Shown here in pieces: positions 35,501 through 47,500 of a stretch of 64,000 nucleotides of DNA. This stretch comes from Effrenium voratum. Lineage: Eukaryota > Sar > Dinophyceae > Suessiales > Symbiodiniaceae. The stretch spans positions 485,595 to 549,594 of the forward strand of contig CAUJNA010002913.1 in assembly GCA_963377175.1 (NCBI GenBank). Reading direction: 5' to 3'. Under the pieces are notes generated by a model. That model saw only the letters and a program-made list of their open reading frames with translations, was not told where the DNA came from and did no database searches. A program made the position numbers and the translations under genes. Each line of letters starts with the position of its first letter. Within the stretch, counting starts at the first letter, position 1.

Positions 35501-38500
35501 ACCACCAGAGCTCGGCAAGCAAGGATTGTGCAGGTATCCTAGTCTCAAAGCAACGGGAATGGTAAGGGGTTCCTTTTGGCTTCGCATGTCGCAAACCCCT
35601 CAAAGTGGCGGAAGCCAGGCCCATCGAAATGAAGAAGCGTTCCGTGCAAAAATCTGCACAAAGGCCCCGGCACAGCCAGCTTTGGATCATGGAATCCACC
35701 CCAAGCCTCGTAGCTTGCTCCCGACTCCCACAGGCCAACGACAAACCCGGTCGCTCAGTCAATGGCTGAAACACTGTACACTGTACAATAGCTGAATCAT
35801 GGCAAAAGCGTGTTTAGCTGGAGCAATCATGCCAAGCATGGCATCGTTTCTACAGCTCTGCCATGAGTGCACATGCTCGACTCACTGCACAAGTGGCAAA
35901 CCCACCACCCAAGCTCCGAAAGATTTCCGCTTGGCTTGGGCTCGGGCGTGCGCAGGTAAAGCGGAATCCTGCGAGGGTCATCACCAAGTGGAACATGCAT
36001 TGCGGATGGCCGCATCCTGATGGCAGTTGGTGGGGGGCCAGCCCCTTCCGCTTTGCCCCGTTGACGAATGAATCCTGCGAGGACGACTGCCCTGAGTCCT
36101 TGTCAAGACATGGAACCAACAAAGGGAATCAGGGGTTGGTTCCCACTTCTGTAGCCAGGGCACCTCCGCATAAATAGAACAAAAAGTTGTTTAGAAGGCC
36201 TTCTTTCGGTATCACAGGAGTGCAAACTCCACAACCCTGAAAACCAACGATTCACGGCCCACGCAAAAAAAGAAAACGCACGTCCTGGAGCGCAGAAAGC
36301 CCAGGACCGTCACGTGGGTGCGCACCCTGCGCACCTGTCCGGCTCACATGGTGCAACCCTCCCCCCCAAACAAAAGACATAAAGTCCTAATGTTTTCTAT
36401 AGGAAATGCATTTTAACAAAATCACGGGCAAAGATTGAACTGCCAAACTCGTGTCCGAACAAAACCCTCCACGAGCTCGGCTCGCGTTTGGAGCGCTTGG
36501 GGGGGGCGCACCCGCGCGGTGAAGTTGTTGATCTTCCGCAGCAGCGAGGTCTGGGGCAGGGACCGCAGCTCCTCGCGGATCGGCCGAGGCCGAACCCATG
36601 GCCGTGACGCCTGACATCCGAGCGCCCAGTGAACCCGCTGAGAAGGAAGGGGCCTAGGTGGCCTGGGTTTGCCTCCAACTTGGGCCCAAAATATCAGGCC
36701 CGTTTTCCTTCCAAAGGAAGGGTCTCAAGCAAAGAAGCATCACGCTGCGGAGGCTCCTTGAGCACTGCATCCTTGTCCTGGTCAAAGAGCTTCTTATGGT
36801 CCTGCGCCAAGGTTGACACGGCCCAAATGGGCATCGTGACTTGACGACACAGTGGTTGGGAGGCCACATTGACATATGTAATCATCTGGGTCATGCTCAA
36901 AGCCGCTCTTGCGTAGAAAGTCAAGCATGCTCTTTGACCAGCAAATAAGTCAGCATAAGGTATTGCAACCCTGTCAAGCCAGCGCTACGGTACATCCGAG
37001 TGCCGCAAAGCCAACACACACACACACACATGAACACCTGGATACAGCCACGCGAGTCGTCACAATCAACATCAGGCAAACCTGGTACTAACATGGTATA
37101 CTCAATACCATGTAAAAAGTTGAAAGGGCGGGCATCTGTTTACGGTTGGGACTATCCAGAGGTCTGATCGTGGCCTGTGTCCGGTCCATTGTTATGGTTG
37201 AAGCCACTTGAAACGTCGCATTCTCGTCCTTTGGGTGACCCCAACCCTGGGTAGGGCCTGGTACAGGTATTCCTCGTTCCAAAAGGAGCTCACAAACACG
37301 CGGGCCACCTCCGGCGTTCGCAGCACCTCGCGAGCGCAGGCTTCGGATGGACGGAAGGACCCTCGAAAATGTGTACCCCGGGCGTTTCCCTGAATTGACA
37401 CATACCCAAATGGTTTGGTTCCCTTTGATTTCCAATAAAAACCACCCAAAAAGTGGCCTGCCATTTCACTTCATAAGGGAGGGGCCCAAATTACGGTGGA
37501 TGGGGAAGCTACCGTGTTTCCCTTGTTACTAAATGCTTGCCCAAAACTTGAGGGCAAGGTACCTCTGAGCCTGCTAAAAGAAACTTGCCCAGCGCGTGGG
37601 AAAAGTGGAGTTGCAAATTCGGAACAGCCCCGTACGAGCAACACAGTGGGGATTTCTTGGAGTCCATTTGCTTGAGGCATCTTGATCAAGTGCAGCACCT
37701 TTCATTCCGTGGTTTCTTTGGGGCAAAGGGTATGTAGCTGGAAGCCAGGTACCCCAAAGCCATAGTATGGGCCAGCAAATCAAAACTTGCTTATCGGTCC
37801 CACCACCCACGTGCAAAGGGTACTCGACACACAAAATAGCCCTTTAGCGTTTGAAGGATGTCGCGTCTATTCCATTCAGCCCTCTTGTCAAATAAACCTT
37901 TTGCGGATGTGCACCTTCGTGCCAAAGCGGAAAGTGATCAAGTAGTAAAACAAAAAAATCCGGGAGAGGTGGAGATTGCGCGCTTATTCTTCCTTCTGTC
38001 GCACGACCCCCTCGACGGAATTGTATTCCAGACCACGCGACGTTTCTGCTTATCGCCCTGTTATACTGGAAGTAGCCCACTCGGCCTACCAATATGATGC
38101 CTTCATTATCTCTTGCGACGCGTGAAGTGTCTGTTTGCTTTACAAAGAAAACTCGACACCCTTGACAGCCGCATGCATCACACACATTCGCCTTTAGGTC
38201 GAAATTCACCCTTGTTGAAAGGGTTCTCACAAAGAAACAACATAACTTTGCGTTGCTCCCCACATAAATTGAAAAGGGTACTTCAGCAAGGGCCCTGAAA
38301 GTAGTGTCACAACCGCATGGGGTTCCAAAAGTCTCCCATTGTTCAATAAGATGCACTCGATGCTACCTGCCTTGCCGACATTCCAAAGCAAAGCGCCGTA
38401 GACACGCACCAGATTCGCCGCATCGATCTGGTCCGCCTCAACAGGCGTCAGTCAGGCCGGTCAGGCCAAAAAATCATGGTATGTCTAACTACCCCTTAGC

Positions 38501-41500
38501 TGACTACCCCCCCCTCCTGGAATTAGGGATAACCTGTTATTAAGGCTATTAGGGTCGTGAACGTATAAAACAGGAGACGCTCGTGCACGTGAACGACCGA
38601 AGGAAAGAACTCCAATCTCAACGTCAACAGAGCAACCCAACACCTCCAGTCTGTTGGGCAAAACAACAGCCGGGTCTTGATACTTGCAAATGCCACGAAT
38701 CCTTCGTGGATCAAAGTAAAGCAACGTGCAAAGACATGGGCATATGTGCATTTCAAAGAGGCCCATGTTGGATCTTGTGAGGTCGCCGCCAGTCAAATGA
38801 TTTGCTTTGGCATCCAGTTCAGGCTTCGCTTTTATGTGGTCTGGAGGTTTTTCAATCAATCTTGCCCCCGCCTTCAACAGTGCATCCCTCAAACAATTCA
38901 ACAGGGGTACCCTCCTTGAACAATCGGGGTACCCAGAAAAATCATACTCTCAACTCAACCCACGAACTCCCGCCTTGTTCAGAACACAGCGCACCTTGCT
39001 GGCATGCGGCCGCAGCACCTGAAACAGCTATGCTGAATGAAGGGTCTATCAGGCTTCGAGTCACTTGCGTGTGTGTGTGTGTGTGAGAGACTGTGAATGT
39101 CACCGTGAATGTGAGTGTGCGCGCGTGTGTGTGTGTGTGTGTGTGACCGAGTATCTAAATGCGAATGTAAATGTGAATGTAACTGTGAAGTTATCATGGA
39201 CATGTGAATGCGAATGTAAATGTGAACGTGAGTGTGTGTGTGTGTGTGTGACAGTGAATGGAAACATGAACGTTGATGTGAATGTGACTGTAAACATGAA
39301 TTCGAGTGTGAGCGTAAGTAAGCGTGAATGTGAGTGTGTGTGTGTGTGTGTGTCACTGTGAATGTAAATGCGAATATGAACGTGACTGTGAGTGTGAGTG
39401 TGTGTGTGTGTGAGACTGTGAATGTAAATGTGAATGTGAATATGAACGTGACTGTGAGTGTGAGCGTGAGTGTGTGTGTGTGTGTGTGAGACTGTGAATG
39501 TAAATGTACATGGGCAGTGAGTGTGCGTGGGAATGTGAATGCAAATGTGAATGCGAGTGTGACCTTGCGTGGGAATGTGAATGTAAATGTAAATATGTGT
39601 GTGTGATGTAAATGTACATGTGAATGTAAATGTGAGTGTGACAGTGCCTAGGAATGTGCATGTAAATGTGAGCGTGAGACTGCGTGTGTGACTACTAATT
39701 TACATGAAGAAGGTAAAAGTGAGCTTGAGTGAGCGTGTGTGTGTGCAAGCTGTGAATGCAAATGCGAATGCGTGCGTGCACCGTGCATCTCCGGCAGCCT
39801 CCATGACTTGCTGGAACTCATCAGAAATGTCCAGCTTGTGGGCATCGAACCTGCGAAGGTGCTACAAATACCCCGCTTTCCTGGAGCACCCTTTGTTACC
39901 TAAATGTCTGCCCTTATAGCCCAAACGCATTGCAAAACCAGGGGTCGTCACCAAAATATGGTAAACATACACTTTTCCCTGCTTCGAGCGTTGTTTTTTT
40001 TCCAAAGCTGGGCGGATCGGTCCTCCAAAATGATCGGTCGCTGAAAGGAGCGAGCAGCAATCGAAGTGCAAAACGAGCGCAAATATCCGCAAAACGAGCG
40101 CATATATCCGCAACAATTGCCCGCCTTCCTCCGGATGGAAGAAGGGATTTCATCGAGCGTTTTTCCGGGGGGGGGGGGAGCTTTTTTGTGGGGGTTGAGC
40201 AGAAATCGGTAATTCGAGCGTTTGTTTATCATACTTAAAAAAGGGTTGGGTGCTTCAGGACTTTAACGGTATGTGTGGGTGCTTCGCAAACACCTCCTTA
40301 TTTAGTCAGGGGTTGACATCATACCCTGCAAAAAGCGGGTATTTGGAGTAGGGTGGAAACAGCACAGAAGAAATGAGAAAAGGAAGTCGTTCCTGTGAAT
40401 CCAAGCATGCCTTTCGGCAGAATGCCCTTGAAAGCCCGAGATAGAAGCGGCATGTTTCCTTCGGGTCGAATCAGATCAGTTGCCCAGTGACCAACCGGCC
40501 AATTCCACCACATCATGCTGCCAGAACTGCTGGGATCGGAGCATCCACACTGGCTGGGCAGATTTGGGCGCTGTGGGTTTTGAGACGGCAATCGCCACTA
40601 CTTGGCACACTGGCTTCCGTACGCAGGGGAGACATCAGGTCTAGTGGTTGAGTCCGATGTCCTGAACAAATCTCTTTGCCACGGGAATACAAGGCCGCCC
40701 TTTGCTCTCACTGAGAAAGGAAAAAAGGACTGGCTAAGAACCGCAAGCATGGTGAAACGAAATAAACCTTAAGCACCCACGCCGGCGTGAGAAGCATTCA
40801 CCCGGGATGGCCCGCACCAAGGAACCAACTAAACCAAACTGAGAAGAACCCAATCTCTCAAAATCATGGAGAGTCCTTCCACCTCTCATCTTTTGGGCAC
40901 GTGTCAAATAGGGGTGCCCAAAATTGTTGATTTCCCTTTGGCTTCCCTTGGGATAAAAATCTGGAAAGGGTACCCTCTATTGTGGGTCCAAGAAACGTGA
41001 GCAGCACCAGGTCGGCGCGTTCTGCCATCCAGGCGCTGATCTTCCTCGGAAATGTGAGTCTGCCGACCGCCTTCAGACCGATTGAAGAGGGCCCCATGAA
41101 AATTACATGGGGCAACCATGACATTCCCCTGGGCCAAAGGGCAAGTATCCAAACAAATGATTTGCGAAACAACAAGCGAAGGCTATGCCTCGGGCGAAAG
41201 AAAGACGTCCAGCCTTCCAACCTTAGCCCCGGGCGCAAAGTCGTAGTCGCGGCCAATGCGCTGCTTGCTGCCCGAGAGCACCCCCGGAGTGTCAATGAAA
41301 GTGATGTCCTATCGTGCGAGGCGAAACCTGCGACCTGCAGTTACCTCTTCAAAACCAGATACCATTTGTTGATCGAAGAGGCGCCAACGATCCGACAGGC
41401 TGACCTCAACTCATTGCCCAACGCTTCTTGTGCTGTGCGCGATCCAATTCATGTGCGAACTGGCTCCTGCAGGATGTCTGAAGGCAACACCAAGGCCTCC

Positions 41501-44500
41501 AGGCGTACCCGCGGTGACAAACAATGCAATCTTCTTCAAAACGTGGAATCGGCCATGCTTGAACCGGTGAAAACGGCCGACGGAGCAACGGGGTGATTTC
41601 TTTTTTCCAAAATCCAGACTTATGCAGCAACAAAAAGAGTGTGACTCCGGTACCATGTACCCGGAATCTTCACGTGGCCGTTGTATTTGTGGCGAATTTG
41701 TTGGAACCGCAGAAAGTGCAGGTCAAGAAAGCAGTGGTAGGCTTAGCTTATGACCCAACCATGCGGTTCAAGAAAGCTGCCAGCTTACCCCTTATTGCCT
41801 TAGCTGGGTTGCTCAAAATTGGGGGAGGGGGAGTGGAAACCACGACAAAAAAGGAAACCACCAACCACCACAAAAGGGACATGCGGATCTTGCGGATTCA
41901 GTTTGAACAACCTTGGGTGTTTCTCAAATTTGAAATCGATCCCTAAAAAGGCAACTTTTGGTTTGCCTTTGACCAAGAAACAAAACGGGTTCCCTCAAAT
42001 CGAGACACGTTTAAGCACAGCCTGCACCTATCAAACCGGGAAAATAAAACTTGTTTGCGGAGTAAAGTGCCAGAAGCAAACACCACCAACACGCAGTTTG
42101 GCCCTGAGGCCCTTGTTCCCGTGCTTCCGCCTGGAAACTGCCCAGGAAGTCAGCGCCGAAGGTGGAGAGGCCCTCGCGAATCCGGGCTTTATCGCGGCAA
42201 ATGGTACTGTCGTGCAATGTGGGGCCCAACAAAAACCAAAACAAAAAGTCTCAAACAGCCAAAGCCACATGCTTCAAAGATGCCCGGGCCAGTGTTCTTT
42301 TCATAGATGTCCTTTTTCCGAAAGCGTCGCGAAAGGCTCTTCCACCAAGTGAGTGGTTTTCTTGCACAGCGAACTTGCACAGAGAACATGCACAAACAAC
42401 CTGCCCGAAGACCTTGCGCAAGAAAATCAGGACGGTGAACTTGCGCAGAACTTGCGCAGAGAATGTGCGCAACCTTGCAAGAACTTGCACAGAGAAATTA
42501 CGCAGGGAAGTTGCACTGAGAACACGCACAAAGAACTCACATAGAGAAGTTGCTCAGAGAACTGCGAATCTAGATTACATTTATTCTTATTTTGCGGGGG
42601 GCAGGGTTGACGTCGATCAGGACTGCGCCCTTCTACGAGTCGAAGTGATTCGATGTGCGAAAACTGTGGACTTTTGCTACTTTTCAACATGCCCGCACGA
42701 CCCGTTGCGGGGATCGGCATGGTCGCTGTCCAAAACGGACGAACTTGTTGCGAAAACTGCAGATGCGCGACCCTCTCGTGAGAGAGCTTGCGTCGAGAGC
42801 TTGCATAGACAACCTGCGCAGAGAGCTTGCGTAGACAAATGCGTAGAGAAATGTACAGTAGAGAACTTGCGCGAAGAACTTACAAAGGCCATGTGCAGAG
42901 AAGCTCCTGCGGAGGTTAGCACGAGCGTTTAAGCTTGAAAGGATATGACAGCGTCCATTTTTCACGTGTGCACCAGGGCAGGGCTGCCGACATGATTGCG
43001 CAACATGTTGAGCTGCGCAGGCACAGGCCTGCGACCTTTACGCCTGCCCGCCCACCCAGCCCAGCCCACCCCACCCCCCAGAAGCAGGTCTCACTCACTC
43101 ACTCACTCACTCACTCACTCACTCACTCACTCACTCACTCACTCACTCACTCACTCACTCACTCACTCACTCACTCACTCATACTTATGCTGAAGCTGTA
43201 TTTGGTCGCAGGTGCAGTACTTTGGGTTTGCTAAGGCTATTTTCGTGGCAGGTGATGCTGGCTGTCGTGGCAGGCGCAGTTTCGCAGTGCTCAGCGCATA
43301 CCAGTCAAGGATAAAAGAGCAGTGTGGGGTCGCTTGGGCACCTTTGCACTTCTTGTGCACCAATGCTTCTGTCTCCGTTGCCCGCTGATCCGCTCCATCC
43401 CATACTCGCTCACACACTTCAAAGCAGTCCCTCGACTGCTTGTTCTTTGATTTGCTTTTGCGCTCTGAAGTCGATCGACCAAGTCCATCTTCCCACGAAA
43501 GCATGGCATGTGAGGTTGTCCGGTCCTTGATTTATTTTTTTTATTGCGTTGTTCTTTCTGTGTATTCTGTCTTTCTTCATCTCTTTCTTTCTTTGCTTAC
43601 TTTTTGGGGGGAGGGGGAAGAGCCGGCCTAAGGCCTAAGGCTAAGGATGCCTCAGCAGACCGAGTGTGAGAGTCGCGAGCCTGGTATGGCAGTTGGGGCA
43701 GGCACGCGGCTGCATTGCCATGAATAATGCCTGCCACGCTGGCACTGCATTGAATCCTATTCCAGCCAGAAACCTGGTGTCCCATCGAATATTCCGGGTG
43801 CTTGTGCCACCCGTATTGCTTCAGAGGCTGGCACGCCGCCTCAGTTCCACTTACCTACCGACCTACTGAAACCCAATGGCAAAGTCTGGAGCCCTCTGTT
43901 CACTAAAGACATCCCATGCACCACAGGCCGGCAGGGCACTCTTTCTCCCCGTGGACCACAGCCATGAACCTAATGCGAACCGATCGAGGAAAACGGGAGA
44001 AACATCTGAAGCCGAGACACAAGTCTGTGATCGAGGGAGCTGTGAAGCAATTGCCAAGTTCCAAAGCATGGGACTGCAAAGAGCTTATACATCGCATGAG
44101 GTTAGGGTCCTGGATGGCATGGATGGCATGGATGGCATGGCCTGACAAAAAGTAATGTGTCGACATGTTTCTGAGTTTCATGGTTGACGCTTCTATCAGC
44201 TTGCTCGCATCCGGATAATAGATTGGATGCCAGAACTCTTGCCAGGCACTTACTTCCTGAATTGGTGTGTGTCAAAATAGGGGGGAAACCAAAAACGGCC
44301 CTTCTGCTTCTGGTTTCCCTGGAAACCAAGATAACAAATGTATCCTGAAAACCACACCCGAACGATCGAACGGAATAAGTCCCAGGGTCAATAACAATCG
44401 AACCGAACCGCTGGGGGCCGCACTTGTCCGTAGAGGGCTGCGGCTTCACATCGAAATGGTTGCTGTCGGTACCCGTGATCCATTTCACCTGGGGCGTCTC

Positions 44501-47500
44501 CAAAAAATTGCTGGTTTGATAGGCGGAGTGGAAACCTGAGTTTGTTCCAACTGGTGGCTTTTGTGGGAATTTGCAGGGCTTCGGGAATCCCCGAACAGTC
44601 CCTTCCCAAAACCTGAAACTTCCGAGAGAACCAGCAAGAACACTGCGACAAGCGGGAAGTCGCTTCGGTCCCGAGCCATGGAGGTCTTGCCAGTGCTGTA
44701 CTGCCCCAAGAGCAGCACCTGAGGAGTCGTCTCCAAGCGCCTCTTGGAACAAGACATTGTGGGTTCCCTATCTTGCGGTGGCCCAAAACATGGGTCGGTC
44801 TAAAAAAAGAGATCAGGCCTACCAGCGAAAATCAAGCCGAGATCTGGATCGAGGACCATTGTTGGGTGACTCTTTCGGCAAATCAACTACCCGCCTTTCC
44901 TGACGGGGGCATAGAGGAAGTTTGTAATTTTCCAGGTACCCTCCCACATGTGCTATGTTTGTGCGAGGAACATGGCGTCCCTGATCTGGCCACAATGCCT
45001 CACTTCTGGCGGGGAAAGCTGGGGATAACGCAACATCAGCTGATCCTGGAAGTGATTCGAGTCTGGGCAATATTTTCTATATCGGAACCCTGTCAAGGAT
45101 ACTGCTGAGTGAGCTGGCCTTACCTTCATGGCTCGCTCGTTCTAATTTGTCCATACCACCTCTTCTCACAGGCCTGGGGGGGGCGGCGGCTCTGCGTGTT
45201 TGCATGCGAATATTCGTTCATATCTGTCTGTGGCACCAGAACCCCATCAGTTAATTCCAAGACTAGGCACATCCCGACATGGGTCTGCCTCTAGATAAGG
45301 GGAACCCTCAACATGTGTGATTTCTCATTGTTTTTGCCTGTTCACAACCTCGACAAAGGACGCTCAAAAAAGATACCCTTGAAACATGACAACCGCAGAA
45401 AACTCAAGGGATGTTAAACGGGTTCCAACCAACGGGTCCCAATCGCTTGCACAAGGGACAACGATGTGTGTAGCATCTGAGCGGAAACCATTTGCTACAA
45501 TCCCTTCAATGAAGTTCCCTCCAATTCGTGGCTTGGATTGTTTTTGTTTTTTGGTGGTTTGGGGCATTTCCCACTTGCCCACAAGAAACAGGGCTTCAAA
45601 TCCCCAAGCCGCCAATCCAAACCACCAAGCAAGGGTTGCCTGATACAGGTCGCCCAAAAACGCGGCACCGCACACGCTGGCGATTGTTCCCGGCGCTGCT
45701 CGCCTGCGGCCTCGCTTCGAACTCTTCCAGCGAGATGGGGGGCGCGCCGAAGTGCTCGTAGAAGGACCTGGGTGGCTTCGGACTGCCCCGGACCAACATG
45801 GCCTGCCCCAAAACACCAAAACAGATCCCAAAAATGAGAATCTCTAGAAACGGCTTGAAGGGTTCCATGTGAATCTGCGCAAGTGGATCAGCCTGGTGCA
45901 TGTTTGGGGGGGTCCTTCTCTTTGGCTGATTAATCCGGGGTCAACATTTAAAGCGCTCATTGGATTCATGCTAGGAGGATCATAGTTCCCTTTTAGGGAG
46001 GTAACCTTTAGTAACGAACTGGTCAGGGGAGGCAAGCTTCTTGGGAGAACTACGAGGTGCGTCAAATCAATCAGATGTTAAGTAAACCTGCAGGTGATAT
46101 CCAGAGAATGCAAAGAGGAGACAACACGACGCATTTGTTGCTGGCCACAATGTGTGGATGCCGTCATGGTGTGGATAATTGTAACCCCCTTGTTAGGTGA
46201 ATTCTCCCTGCATTCATGGGGTTTCATCCATCCCAATACGATGGAAGCAGATTTTGTCCATCCACAATAGTTCGATTCCCGCAGAGTTTCGCCTTTCATT
46301 TGCATGGGTGGGGAACCCAAGGCAAATGAGGCAAATGTCCAGGCATGGCAATGGGTTTCAATTCTCAAGGTTAGATGCCGCTTAAAATCATGTGTACAGG
46401 ATCTCAAGTTCAGTATGAAGGATTGCCCATGGTGTGAGTGGTCATTGGGATGGTGGATATTGACCCTTCTTAAAACTGCCACACACGACATGTGTGGTTG
46501 GTCCAAGCTGGGCCGCTGGCGCGGCGTGTGTATGTAGATATGCAAATCAGCTGGGATAAATACAACCTGATATGAGCCGACTTCCACCACTTGTGGCAAG
46601 CGGATTTGTCCACATGGCACCCACTTCCCCTTGGGAGTCCGTCACTGAGAAGCGCTAGGCAGCCCTGCTGCCTTTCCATGGGCAGCACCGTGTGCTCATA
46701 GATGCCCCAGAGCTTCCGCAGCACCTGCTGCCTCGCAAAGCACAAAACCCCGGAGAAAAAAACAACTGGAACCCCAAAGGCAGGTAAACCCCAAAAAAAC
46801 CACGGTAAGTCTGCCGATTCGCCAAATCATGAAACTTCCATCATGCCTTGCCAAAAAGCAGGCCCAATTCCCGAAAGGAGATCGCGATCCTCAAAAGGCT
46901 CTTTGGGTTCGATGCGCACCACGATTTTGTGAAAGATTCCGAAGTCTCGCCGTTTTGGCCGCTCATTTAGCCATAAACAACACATGTATATACATGCGTA
47001 TATATATATATACATACATTCTTATTGACACGCATGTTGCATGTACTATGCACAGACTCGCTGGGGCCCGAGTTCCCTCCCCGCCCGCTCTTCGGCCACG
47101 GCGCTGAGCCACCGCGGCTTTGCGCTTGCGCTCGCTGCGCTCGCTGCCCTCGCCGGGATCGCAGCTTGGCGGGGGGACCTGTCGGGAGTCGCCGGATGCA
47201 CCATGATGCACCATAGAGCCATACCCCAAACCCTCCAAACCACCTGGACCCCCCAAAAGCCAACTTTTTCTGCCTTTGACCCATAAAAAACGGGTACGAA
47301 GACAAACAAAAAGGGGCCACTTGAAGGTCCAGACAGGGGCCAGCTCACATGGAACCCACCAAGCCTACCTGAAACAGGGAACTTTCCGCGGGAAAGACAA
47401 GGTGCCATGTGAATAAAATCCCTGGCTCGCAGGAGGTTCTGGGTTAGTGAGTGCCAGCCTCACTTTGCTCAGGAGGTTCCATGTATGTTTTCATTGCTTT

